The notes under the pieces were generated by a model. It did not search any database. It saw nothing but the letters and a program-made list of their open reading frames with translations, and was not told where the DNA came from. Below, in pieces: positions 31,887 to 42,503 of a DNA stretch of 64,000 nucleotides. The number at the start of each line of letters is the position of its first letter. Position 1 is the stretch's first letter. Source of the stretch: Dipteris shenzhenensis (lineage: Eukaryota; Polypodiophyta; Polypodiopsida; Gleicheniales); assembly GCA_047967505.1 (NCBI GenBank), contig CM106538.1, one strand, 5' to 3'. Made by a program: the position numbers and the translations under genes.

Positions 31887-32400
31887 TCACTGAAGCAGTA
31901 TGGGCCGCATGGGTCTTGCCAGTGCTACATGATCACACAAGCCATGTGGTGCTTGTGCAGGCGAGAATGAAGGAGATGGAAATGTTTCTGCTAGTGTAGA
32001 TAGATTGTGCATTCTTGGTGCAGGCGAGTATGCAGGAGATGGAAACTGGTTTGGGTGTGCAGTAGGAGGCACAAATAAAGAAGCAAAAGATGTGGCAAAA
32101 TGTGGGCATGCACATGGTGGGAGATGTGGACCGGGAGAAGGAACTTCTTCTGGGTATGGAAGAACTTGGGAAAAAGGGATACGGGGAAAGACATGATGTG
32201 CACTGGTGCATATGCGTGGCGTGGCTACAGTGGTGCTTGTGGCTGTGTTGGGTGGAATGCGGCATGTGACTAGGGGACGTGGGTGCATTGGTGCTTGTGG
32301 TTGTGGTGGGTGCAATGCGGCATGTGACTAGGGGCATGGTGCTTGTGGTTGCGGTTGTGCTTGGGGGCGTGGGTGCATTGATGGAAGGGAGGCCAAGGCA
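31887..32400 (-). repeat. GT-rich repeat region with Pro/His-rich frames
   Basis: GGTGCTTGTGGTTG(T/C)GGT, GTGGGTGCATTG and AATGCGGCATGTGACTAGG recur at 32212-32378. At 31957-32050 a GCAGGCGAG(A/T)ATG(A/C)AGGAGATGGAAA segment occurs twice. The minus-strand translation is Pro/His/Thr-rich and could be the tail of the frame at 32417-32785, but two stops lie between. Confidence 0.5.
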
Positions 32401-32416
32401 TGCCTTTGAAACCTCA

Positions 32417-32785
32417 TCATGCATTCTTGATGTACGTGACCCTGGCATCTACAACAGGACCCTCCCACTTCGTGTCACAGGATTTTATGTCTCGATCTAT
32501 TTGATCGAGGCATCGTCGACCCTCTAACACGAAGTGGTAAAAATATTGGTCTATAGACTCTACTGTAAATACATCTAGAAATCGTTCATGCAAGGTCCTC
32601 CCTCCATGCTCTGCCATTGTCCTCACCAAATTCTCTATACCGCTTTCACCATTTTGGAAAGCTGTCTCAATGATGTCCTGATCGACATTCATTAAGAAGT
32701 GTACACTCTCATTTTTTAGCACCTTCCTTTGAATCTTAGTGAGATCAGGTTGCTAACACTTCCTCTTCTCACTTGCATGAGCCAT
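32417..32785 (-). pseudogene. unrecognised broken reading frame
   Basis: It reads MAHASEKRKC from an ATG at 32785, meets one in-frame TAG near 32753, and then stays open for 115 codons including DQDIIETAFQNGESGIENLV and YFYHFVLEGRRCLDQIDRDI. It ends in two stops at 32417. The composition is that of an ordinary soluble protein. It lies on the same strand as the transposase relic at 34124-36938, about 1.3 kb downstream, so it may be a second gene of that element; this is a guess from position. Confidence 0.3.
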
Positions 32786-33044
32786 CTCTTATGCAGTAAG
32801 CTACAAAACAGAATTCAAAAAAGATTTTAGTGCCAGGTGCAATAAAAAACTCATTAAGCCATAACAATAATTAACAATGCAAGCAGTCTAAGAAATTACC
32901 TAGTTATAACCTCTCAACTCAAGATCACATCATGTAATAGACTACAGAAAATCAAAACACAAAAAATAAGCGTGTAGCCTACACAAAAAATGACCTAGCT
33001 ATAACCCTAACCATGGACTTCACCATCTAACACTAGGCTTCAAC

Positions 33045-33660
33045 TACAACACACAACTATCAAGGGACAATTGAGTGCCAGACTAAGTGTCTAAGAGCAC
33101 ATCGCATGATATCTAACTTAGACTGCAAGACACAACTATCAAGGGACTGTTGAGTGCCAGACTAAGTGACTAAGAGCACATCACATGATATCTAACTTAG
33201 ATTACAACACACAATTATCAAAGGACAGTTGAGTGCCATACTAAGTGTCTAAGAGCATGTCACATGATATCTAACTTAGACTGCAATACACAACTATCAA
33301 GGGACAGTGCTAGACCTAAGTGTGCTTAAAAACATCTCTAAACTTAGACTATAACACACAACTCTCAAGGGAGAGATGAGTGCCAAAATAAGCATCTATG
33401 AAAACATCACTAAGCTTGGACTGCAACAAACAACTCTCTTAAGAGAGATGAGTAGAGGATGAGTACCAACCCAAGAGTTCCTACAACAAACATTTTTGTA
33501 CAAACTGAGATTGCAACACACAACTCTCTTAAGAGATATGAGTGCTAGCCTCAGGTAAAAACCAATTATTTATATTAAAATTGAAACTACAACACGACAA
33601 AAATAGACTGCAACACACAACTCTCGCAAGAGAGATGAGTGCCAACCTTTCTACACACTA
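33045..33660 (+). repeat. 79-bp minisatellite
   Basis: The unit starts ACACAACTATCAAGGGACA and contains GTTGAGTGCCA and GATATCTAACTTAGACTGCA. CAACTAT (or CAATTAT) landmarks at 33054, 33133, 33212 and 33291 give an exact period of 79 bp. Further right the copies shorten and drift, keeping CAACACACAACTCTC and GAGATGAGTGCCA to about 33650. Confidence 0.88.
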
Positions 33661-34123
33661 AAATACAATAAAAAATAAATATGAAATAATTTAAAAAGAC
33701 TGCAACACACAACTTGTGTTGCAATCTTTCGTTAGTAATTAATGTTTATTTTGTTTTGTTTTGTTTAGGACTGGCACTCATCTGTAAGTTTCTTACCTCT
33801 TGACGTAATTAAGTAATTATTTGTGGCAATATACACTATAAAATAGATGCATCTTCATTCTTTTAATGATGCTCTTTTACAGTACAAAAAGTACAGTGCA
33901 TTATGGTCATATGGACAACATTTTCACGTGGAACGCATCGATTCAAAGAGAGTCACGTATGATTGTGGAGTCATGACTAACTTCACACAAGATAGCCGAG
34001 CAAGTGCTTCGGATACCAATCTTCTCTCCTCACAGTTGGATTATTGTGGAACCATACACGAAATCTGTGAAGTTGATTTCAGACGATTTAGTATTTTCAT
34101 TCTTGATGTAAAATGGTTTAGAA

Positions 34124-36938
34124 TTATTTACAACGGTCCCCATGCGATAGTGAGAAAAGATAGTAGCGGTTTCTTTGCAATAGACTCCACCTTGGCATAC
34201 GGATTTTTTGCATACGAGATGGGAAGCTCATGACACCAATAGAATCATTAGTCTCAAATACAAATCTTGCCCTTACCAGGGTCTCCCTCTCATCCACAGT
34301 AATTGATGTCCCACATGCAACCTTCCACACACCTGGAGAGTTTCCAGGAACACCCTGAATGGAATTATCCACCTTCCATGTATGCGTCACAGTACTATTG
34401 CAAAACCAAACAAATTGTTTTGTCAATCCATTGGAATGTTGCCTTCTTCCCTTAAAGCAAGGTGCTGGCACACCATTGCTTGCTCTTCTACCAAGCGCAT
34501 TGATCATTGCCCAACACCGTCTTCGACTTTCTGTCAAGTAACCAAAGCATGTGACAACACTCTGTGCTTCAGTTCTCCTAATTGCCCAATTGGCATCATG
34601 AATGTTTACCTCTCTACAAACTACCTGGTTTGTAGGATTTAAAAAATCAAGTTGTCTTCTTTTTCCAATCACTCTCTTTGTAGTGACAGTGATGTATTCA
34701 GAGCGATGACTATCAAGTGCATGGACCACAGTTGAACATGTAGAACTCCTCTTTCTTCTCATACTTATCGGTTCTATCATCGGTTTATCGATCTCTGGAG
34801 AGTGTAACCCAGCCTCTTCAATCACAATGTGTGACAAATCAACAAGCCTATTTCTATCTCCTTTACTAGATCCACCACCATCAAGTATTCTTTGTCATAG
34901 AACATCCAAATTCGGACTTGTACCCAAGTGTTTTCCATTCAAAAAGGCATTATAGTGAGCACTCTGAAGGACACTCATTGCAAGATCTACAGCACAAGCT
35001 TCATACAATGTTATGTGTCTTGCATACCCATGTGCTGCTCTCATGCTAGAGTGTTTTGTCTCCGAAAGATTTACTATAGGAACAAACCCAGAATTTTTCT
35101 CTTGCTGCAAAAACATTCCCCCCCATTGGTTGACTCTAACATCCCACCAAGCCAACCATGTGTGGAGTGCTGGCCACTCACCCTCTTTCACATGCAATGG
35201 AGACCAATACAAGATCAATGTTCTCTTGCATTGATTTGTAGAAGCAGCTGTCATTGCCTCCCTCCATTTCCTACATAGAACCTTATGCTCCTCCTGAAAT
35301 TGTGGCTTAATGCATCTTTTGGTATGCTCAACCATGCTCATCTCCCAGTGAAAACCATAAGTCCTTTCTTTACCCTCCATTACATTTTCAAGCCCACCAT
35401 TGTAAACTGTGCGGATAGCAAGCCATTTGCTCCTGCTCCATCTGCCATGAATCCTCGGAATTCAGGTGGTTCAAAACCATTCTTCTCCATCTGACTATTC
35501 AAAAGCTTCCAGAATTGCACTTGTGCATGGGTATCTTCCACCTTGAATTCACATATAGCTATTGTTAAGAGCTCCCTTATGTAAGGGTCATACACATGAG
35601 CACCCATAGTTGACCATCCTTTTACTCGATGGACATGGTCAAAATGCACCCATTGTGATCCAAGGCTACCTCCTGGCCGCATTCGATTCACCAAATCAAC
35701 CCTTGATTCTGGACCAATGGTCGACATTTTGAAAATATGTGGTTGTTGTTCATCTTGCAACTGCCGAAGAAACAAGATACTTTGCACATATGGATATCTA
35801 CATCTCTTTTTCCTCTCTTTTTCAAACCCAATATTGAATCCATTTCACCATCTCCTCCTCTAGCATCACATCTTGCACTCTGCACTATTCTCTGAAGCCT
35901 TCTCCTTTGTGTCATTGGTGTGATTGTATCCAAAACCTCTTCAAATTGTTGGTAATCTAGAGGTTCCATAGCAACCCCCTCCTTTGCAAGCAACATATCT
36001 ATCATAAGGTCTTGTGTAACTGAGACCTCAATGTTTTTGCAAGATGAATTTGCATTTAGCCTAGCACGCATTGAAACAAGATCATCCACTTGCAATTCCT
36101 TTGCATGACTTTTTCCTTTCTCAACAGGATGGTCATGGAACCCAACATGCACATCACATCTTGTCGTCTTTGCTCTTTCATGAGGCAAGCAATAATATAT
36201 GATAGCACTGCATTGATAAACACACTCTGGGATTTCTAAGCAATGCTTGCAGATAATTGATCCCAAGGTTGGATCAATTGGACCAGGCACAGGTGGCTTC
36301 CTAAGCTTTCCCTTCCATTGTGTATCATTCAGAACTCCCATTCGTTCAAGGTAAGGACAATGAACGTTACAGCATCTCAAGTATCCAGAACATCTGCTCA
36401 TCCTTACAATTCCATTGAAAAAGTCTCGTGAACATGTTGAATATTTTGTCCATACATGACCATCGGCATTTTGTTCCATTCCAGACATTGGAGATCTGTT
36501 AGGCAAAGGGGGGAGTTCAAAGACAACATACCCATCATAAGTTTAAGGTAGTTCAACAACCTTCTCAACTCTAACTGCAGAAGTTAATGCAACATGCAAA
36601 GAACTATTCAAAGGCATCTTCTCTATAAGTGAAATAACACTATTCACTTCAGCATTTTGAAAGTCACTATGAGAATCTTTCCTTCTTATCACCTCAACTC
36701 TGAAGGTTGAATGTTGTTTTCCATTGATCTTGTACCCTTTTTGACCGTCCTCCAAGTCCACCAAGGGAAGCACTATGGCAATGTCATCCACTCCGATTTC
36801 TTGATGTAGACTAATCTCCTCATCTGCAAGGTGAAAGTGTTCCTTGAGTTCTACTAGGGAGACCTCCAATAAAGGAGTGTCGTAACGAATGGACAATGTT
36901 TTTGATTCTCCAAAGCGAATGAACACAGATGTAGGCAT
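34124..36938 (-). pseudogene. DDE transposase relic, MULE-like layout
   Basis: The minus-strand frame starts MPTSVFIRFGESKTL at 36938. It has a TAA at 36543-36545, a frameshift in a T-rich run near 35815, another near 35430, and a TGA near 34895-34897. The order is an N-terminal domain (36938-36546), a Cys/His-rich segment (36420-36150, for example CSGYLRCCNVHCPYLERMG and ICKHC), then an RNase H-like core. The core has WVHFDHVHRVKGWSTMGAHV (first Asp at 35638-35640), FMADGAGAN (second Asp at 35440-35442) and YGFHWEMSMVEHTKRC (about 35350-35305), then a C-terminal Trp/His-rich region ending near 34230. The spacing and the late F-H-W box resemble Mutator-like transposases, which cut and paste DNA. 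The exact family is not recognised. All breaks are single events, so inactivation was fairly recent. Confidence 0.55.
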
Positions 36939-38935
36939 GTTTTAGATGCACAAATGAACACTAAAGGATTGGCGCCACCCACTATGAGAACAATTTCATC
37001 AATTTGCAAGCGCAAAAGAAGACAGAGCTCTAGAATAGCTAGCGGCTCTTCATTTACAAAAGAAGATGTAGCCAGTAGAAGAGTGTGATAAAAAATGACA
37101 TTGCTAGAGAAGAGGTGGCATCAGAAGAGCAAATGGAAGCACAAGAGCTGGAAATAGAAGAAAAGAGGGTGATAGAAGAGGACATGGTAGCGGAAGAGAA
37201 GATGTTGATAGAAGGAAGAGATGACAAAAGAAGAGAAGACGTGAAAAAATTATGTCTTTGAAAGGTGGCGAGTTAGATGACGCTGTCACAATTATCTTCA
37301 TAAAGGCTCCATGACATGGTTTATAATATCCTGTTTCTTTTCCATGAAAATGGTAATCATTTCACAAGATGGTAATCTGAATAAAGGCTCCATAACTTGC
37401 AAACACGAATCTGGTAAGAGGAAGAATTTAATATCCTTGCCTACAAAACTAGAACGTTGTAACTTTAATGGTAGAATGTTAATTAATGCATACATTTACA
37501 CATGAAATGCTAGTCATGTAAGAATGTTAATTTTAGTAATGATAGCATTAGTTAGTAACGCATGGGTTATGTTATTAAAGACGGGCTGCAAAGATGGGCA
37601 CTGCACTGTACATAGTGCAATTCAGTATGCTCAGTGTACATTGCACTGCAAAGATGTACACTGGGCTCTCACAGTGGTACTGGACAAGTAGGCCATGAAA
37701 GATTACTGGGTCTTCTTTTCCAAGTACTTATTTCCCATCCAGCTAGTTCTTCTTTCCCTTGTACTCATTTTCCATGATGTAGATGAATTGCTCTGACGCT
37801 CTGAAGTGTTGAATTTGTTGTAAGAGATATGATTGTCATATATCTCCCGAAAGAATCCGAGGTAACAATAGGAATTGCTCTGACGCTCTTCATTCCTACG
37901 CTGAGCTATTTGATGCATCTCTCTCGATTCATCAACATGTTCATCGCCAACTTCTCAGATCTCCTTCGCCAACTACTCTGCTTCGCTTGATTAATCGTTT
38001 GACAATGCACAATGCTATCGACAACTGCATGGCCCCATTTACATTACCCCGATTACTTGTAGAGCTTTTGCAGTTGTGTTTATGTTACCCTGATTACCTG
38101 TAGAGCTTCTGCATGACCCGTCTACTAGTTTCTTCTACACGAGCCGAGGCCAGAGCGCCCTTCATTCATAATGGACCTCTCTAAGCTTCCACTAGGTCTT
38201 CCTGTAGCCTTCCCTACACCATGGACACACATTCACTCAAAATGTGTTATTCTTCTCATGATCGCAGGAGCTCTCACTCACTGTCATCGCTTTAGCCATC
38301 TTTGCTACTAGCCCTATACTTCTATGTTATTCTTCTCATGATCGCAGGAGCACTCACTCACTCTCTCGTCGCTTTGGCCATCTTTGCTACTAGCCTTTTT
38401 CTATGACACCCCCTTGCAGTTAGCTTCACTCCCTTCACCTTTGCTCCCCCTCCGCTTGCTGCTCCCGAGCTTCCTCCCATTCCATTCCTGGATTTGGATT
38501 CACCCCTCCTAGCTCCTCTTCGCCATGCTCTCTCCTCTCCTGCCTCTCCACAGCTTCCTTGCTCCCCCCACCATGCTTATTTCATACATCCGCACCCTTC
38601 GATCCTCGATCCGCTCCTGCCTGCCTTTTTTTGTTCTCTGCTAGTGCAATTTGCTCCCTAGATTCATCCCTCTTCTTTGGGAGCCTGCTTTACGACCGCC
38701 CATGCCAATAATTGGCTACTACGAGAGCTTCTACTATCTGCAGATCGCATAGAAGAGTTGAAGGTATTTTCTTGTGTTCATATCATAGTGACATGCGCAA
38801 GGTAGCATAGAATATTAAATAAAAATGGCTCGGGAAGCATGTTTAGGTCGCAACGTATGGACGATGACAATGAGGGTGCCACAACCGTTTTGTCCCGAAG
38901 TCATTTGGGTGTCCCAGAGTTTCTGGGTGTAGGAT
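36939..38935. other. intergenic DNA with small duplications
   Basis: No gene is supported. Duplications include TGTTATTCTTCTCATGATCG with following sequence at about 38244-38311 and 38324-38395; GATTAC(T/C)TGTAGAGCTT at about 38050 and 38092; and GAATTGCTCTGACGCTCT at 37785 and 37871. CT-rich DNA increases toward 38400-38620. Confidence 0.4.
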
Positions 38936-39199
38936 CTTTATGTTTAAGTTTTGTTGTAAAGAAGTCAAGAGTGTAGTTGCATTTGCCGATGAAAGCTCCT
39001 CGAATGAACTAAAGGACAGGGGTAGGATAAGGAAGGGAAGGGAAGATATTGTAAACGTTTTGAGAAGATCATCATCGACAGCTTCCGCGTGCTCCATCGA
39101 CTATTGTCTTTGTTGTGCAAACAAAATGGGTTTATTTGCTCCTCTTATGGAAGATCCAAACGGGTTTGCGGACATCGCTGCCATCGCCATCCATAGCAG

Positions 39200-39625
39200 C
39201 TCCTTCTCTACCATCGCCATCCATAGCAGCTCCTTCTCTGCCATTGCCACCACCCTCTGCCATCGCTCCTTGACCTCGCCATTGCTCCTCGACCTCGCCA
39301 TCGACCTCGCCATCGCTCCTTCTCCTCGACCTTGCTATCGCTCCTTCTCCTCGACCTTGCCATCGCTCCTTCTCCTTGACCTCGCCATCGCTTACTCCCC
39401 CTCATTGCTCCTTCGCCATCGCTTACTCCCTCCCTCCTCCTCTTCACTTCTCCCTCTTCGCTTCTCCCTCCTCTTCCATGACCCACCTCTCCCTCCTTCG
39501 ACCTGACTCCCTCTTCACTTCTCCCTCCTCTTCCTCCTCATCGCCTCTCCCTCCTCTTCCACGACCTGCCTCTCCCCCCTCATCGCCTCTCCCTCCTCTT
39601 CCACGACCCTCTTCCTCTTCTATTG
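39200..39625 (+). repeat. CT-rich low-complexity repeats
   Basis: Irregular copies of CTCGCCATCGCTCCTTCTCC and CTCTCCCTCCTCTTCC occur. Frames through it give Ser/Pro/Leu-rich peptides on one strand and Arg/Gly-rich ones on the other. Not a gene. Confidence 0.75.
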
Positions 39626-39655
39626 TTAACTCACGCTACACACATCCTTTTTTAA

Positions 39656-40593
39656 ATCTACTTTCCATGAGAAAGGGCAGCGCATCCTTTCTCATGGAAA
39701 GTAGATCAAAATCATTTGGTCCATTTTGATGTACTTTCCATGAGAAAGGGTAGCGCATTGACGCGCTGCCCTTTCTCATGGAAAGTAGACCGAAATCATG
39801 TCAAAGGAGGTATACTAAAAAGCATTGGGGGTATACTAAAAACTTAAAAACTTTCATCAATTTTTGTCTATGCACCTCAAATTGATTTCGAAATTGTGAA
39901 TCCTTCTTCTCCTCACATCCTCATCCTCCAATTTTTCAATCTTCCAAGACCTCTCTAGTGAGTCCTTAAGCATTTGGAAGAGCCATGGCGTTAAGCATTT
40001 GTAGGAGCATTTTGGATACCCTTTCCATTGAAATGGATAGCGTGTTGACACGCTGTCCATTTCAATGGAAAAGGGCATCTAAAATCCTCCATTGTATCTT
40101 TCATGTACCACCTTCATATTTGAGTAAAGAAGGAAATTTTGATGCTTGTGACACCAAAATGGACAGCATGTCAACGCGCTATCCATTTCGGTATCCCAAG
40201 CATCAAAATTGGCCTCTTTTAGGCTTCATAATAGGTTTTCAGTGGGCTGGCATTTAGATGTCTTTTGCTTCAAAATGGACAGTGCATCAATGCGCTGTCT
40301 TTTCTGGTAGAAAGAGCTTCACAGGTTAGGACATTGACATGCTCCCAAACTTGCAACAGTCTTCCTACAATAAGATTGGTTGTTGGGATCAAGAATGCTC
40401 CCACACTTGACCTGCATGGTAACTTGAAAATAAAGTTAGCTTCCAGATCCTAGAGTTACTGTGCCAAGCCATCTTGTGTCAAGTCTTGTTCAATAGTGGC
40501 CTTGTATTGGCTTAGCATTTTATATGCCCTTTTCACCGAAATGGACAGTGTGTTGACGCGCTGTCCATTTTGGTAGAAATAGCACTAAAATGC
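39656..40593. repeat. cluster of six foldback hairpins sharing one core
   Basis: H1 (39656-39706) has perfect 21-bp arms, loop GCAGCGCAT. H2 (39732-39787) has 25-bp arms with one mismatch, loop ATTGAC. H3 (40019-40075) has arms of 27 and 28 bp with one bulge and one wobble pair, extendable outward to about 40002-40092. H4 (40135-40210) has perfect outer 14-bp arms (AATTTTGATGCTTG) and imperfect inner arms. H5 (about 40268-40305) is degenerate. H6 (40515-40593) has outer 8-bp and inner 14-bp arms. The shared centre is close to GGACAGCG(T/C)GTTGACGCGCTGTCC. Arm sequence differs between hairpins but stays self-complementary within each. The nature is unknown: foldback elements, MITE-like insertions or small-RNA precursors are possible. 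Confidence 0.8.
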
Positions 40594-40727
40594 ACACTAC
40601 TAATTTGTGCTTTCACAATTGCATTCAACCTATACATTTTAAGATTTTTATTAAATATGAATGCTCTTTGGACATAAGATCTCAAAGAGGAAGAGTGAAG
40701 TAGATATAAGGTCGATATAAATGTCAT

Positions 40728-41288
40728 CTATGTAGCTTTCAATTTCGCAACAAAAAACATCCTTGACATAAATTTAAATTCATGACTTGATAGCAAGTCA
40801 TTCTTAAACTCGTCATCAACATCTCTCCAAGTGGGAGACCACCTCTCCATCATATCATTTGTCACTACTACCTCCTCTCCATCACTTTTGCAAACGGACA
40901 CTATGAAAGAACCTTTCTCTGGAAGGTAGCCCTCTACTTGGAGTGCACTTTTTAGTGAAGACACATCATCATGCAGTCCTCGTACTTGTGCATAGGGGAT
41001 CAATCTACATAATGGAATGCGAGGACAATGATCTGAATCAAGCATCCTGCATTTTCCAATCACATCACCTCCTCCTTCCACTTGCACTTCAGTGTCATCC
41101 AATTCAACCTCCTCCAATCTTGGTCCTTCATCTCTTGGAGCAGAGGATGTATCAGGCTCAGAACTTGCTGCACTCCCTGGTTCTTTTGTCCCACCTACTG
41201 ATGATTGGGCACGGGGATCTATTTTCTTTCCTCTTGCTAACTTTGGAGGCAGAGCCTCTTGAGGCTTTTTACCTTTCCTTCTAGTCAT
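40728..41288 (-). pseudogene. ParB/sulfiredoxin-like N-terminal domain, probably gene 5' exon
   Basis: A 186-codon minus-strand frame begins MTRRKGKKPQEALPPK, a basic low-complexity leader that could act as a nuclear signal. Then comes an acidic stretch to about residue 80, then a folded-looking segment with IPLCRLIPYAQVRGL, LKSALQVEGYLPEKG and SFIVSVCKSDGEE. This pattern (I-x-x-x-x-L-x-P, a helix, G-Y-x-x-x-x-x-F-I-V-x-V) is like the start of a ParB-type domain. The diagnostic G-N-H-R box would be expected right after FKFMSRMFFV, where the frame ends, so an exon border there is likely. ParB-like domains are often fused to DNA methyltransferases, and a methyltransferase-like gene lies 1.2 kb away on the opposite strand. 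Assignment is by pattern only. Confidence 0.35.
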
Positions 41289-42503
41289 CCTGAAATGAAA
41301 TACAAAAATAACACCTTTTCATACACTGGTCACATATGAAATGAGATTGCAAGACAATGAAAATCTAATCCAAGACCAAATATAGCATAGCAAACTATAG
41401 AAAAAATCTATTGTTCATGGCACATGCTATTGTTCTCCAAAACATTCTATGAAGATCAAGAGTTCAATGTGAGCACAACTGTTAAATTTTTTAAACACTA
41501 ACCAGAGACATGTTTACACTATCATTTTGAACTCATGCATTTAGGGTCTAGTTTAGCTTAGAGCCAATAGTCAAACTCCTATACTATTATAGATACATAG
41601 AGCTAACAGTCAAACTAATATACTATTATTGATACATAGAGCTAACATTCAAACTCCTGTACATAGATGTGTATATAGGAATATCTAAACATATTTATTT
41701 ATCTTTATACACATGTCTTTATTTATCTTTAAACACATCTGTTTTCACATATTTATGCATATGTATGCATATCCTTTTCTATGTACAAATAAAAAAACAC
41801 ATGTAAATAGTTTTACATATGCATGTATAAACTTATCTATGTATGAATTTATATCTGCATATACATAGATAACCTCTCAAATTCTCAACCCCATATAGCA
41901 CTCATTTGCTAATGGAAGAGACTGCATCTTCCATGCATATGTTTACATTTACAACAGACTTCCATATATACATCTTGACATTTTCATACATGACATATGG
42001 ACACAAATAAATGTACAATAAATGTATAACACACATACATGTCTATGAATACTTAAGCATGTCTATTTATATACATGTATTGTGTAATACATGTACATGT
42101 GGCGATCTTTTGGGGGATTTCTCCCAATATTCCACAAACTCTCACCCCCTTCCATAGAGGACTTTCCTCAATCAAGGAGTTCCTCCTTTAACTTGAGGCA
42201 TGATTCAAGAATGTAGATTAAAAGAAAAAGCATACAATGTGTTGGCAAAATCATCCTTGTAGTCAAAATAACTTTGCAACTCATAGCAAAGTCTGATTTG
42301 AGATTGGAGAAAAAAATCAATTTTCTTTCCTTGTTGGAGGCTACCAAACCAATGAGGGATATGTAATTCATGCCTATGGGGGATGTGGAGTATAGAGGGT
42401 GAGTTGTTCCTTTCATAAATAAACTTATTTTGCAGTGTTTGTATGTATTATAGAAGTGCCGTAAGTCTTAGTTGTGTGAATACTTTGTTTTTCACTTGTG
42501 TAG
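41289..42503. other. AT-rich spacer between divergent reading frames
   Basis: A small tandem repeat of about 42 bp (units with TAGATACATAGAGCTAACA) lies at 41565-41665. ACATATG/TATGCAT-rich DNA follows to 42110. No gene is seen. Confidence 0.5.

Noticed and set aside
39376-39729. Ser/Pro-rich frame before the hairpin cluster
   Set aside because: CT-rich low complexity; the opposite strand is equally open.
39857-40258. Frames with repeated MDSxxTRxPF peptides
   Set aside because: The peptides come from the palindromic hairpin core and appear on both strands, so they reflect DNA structure, not coding.
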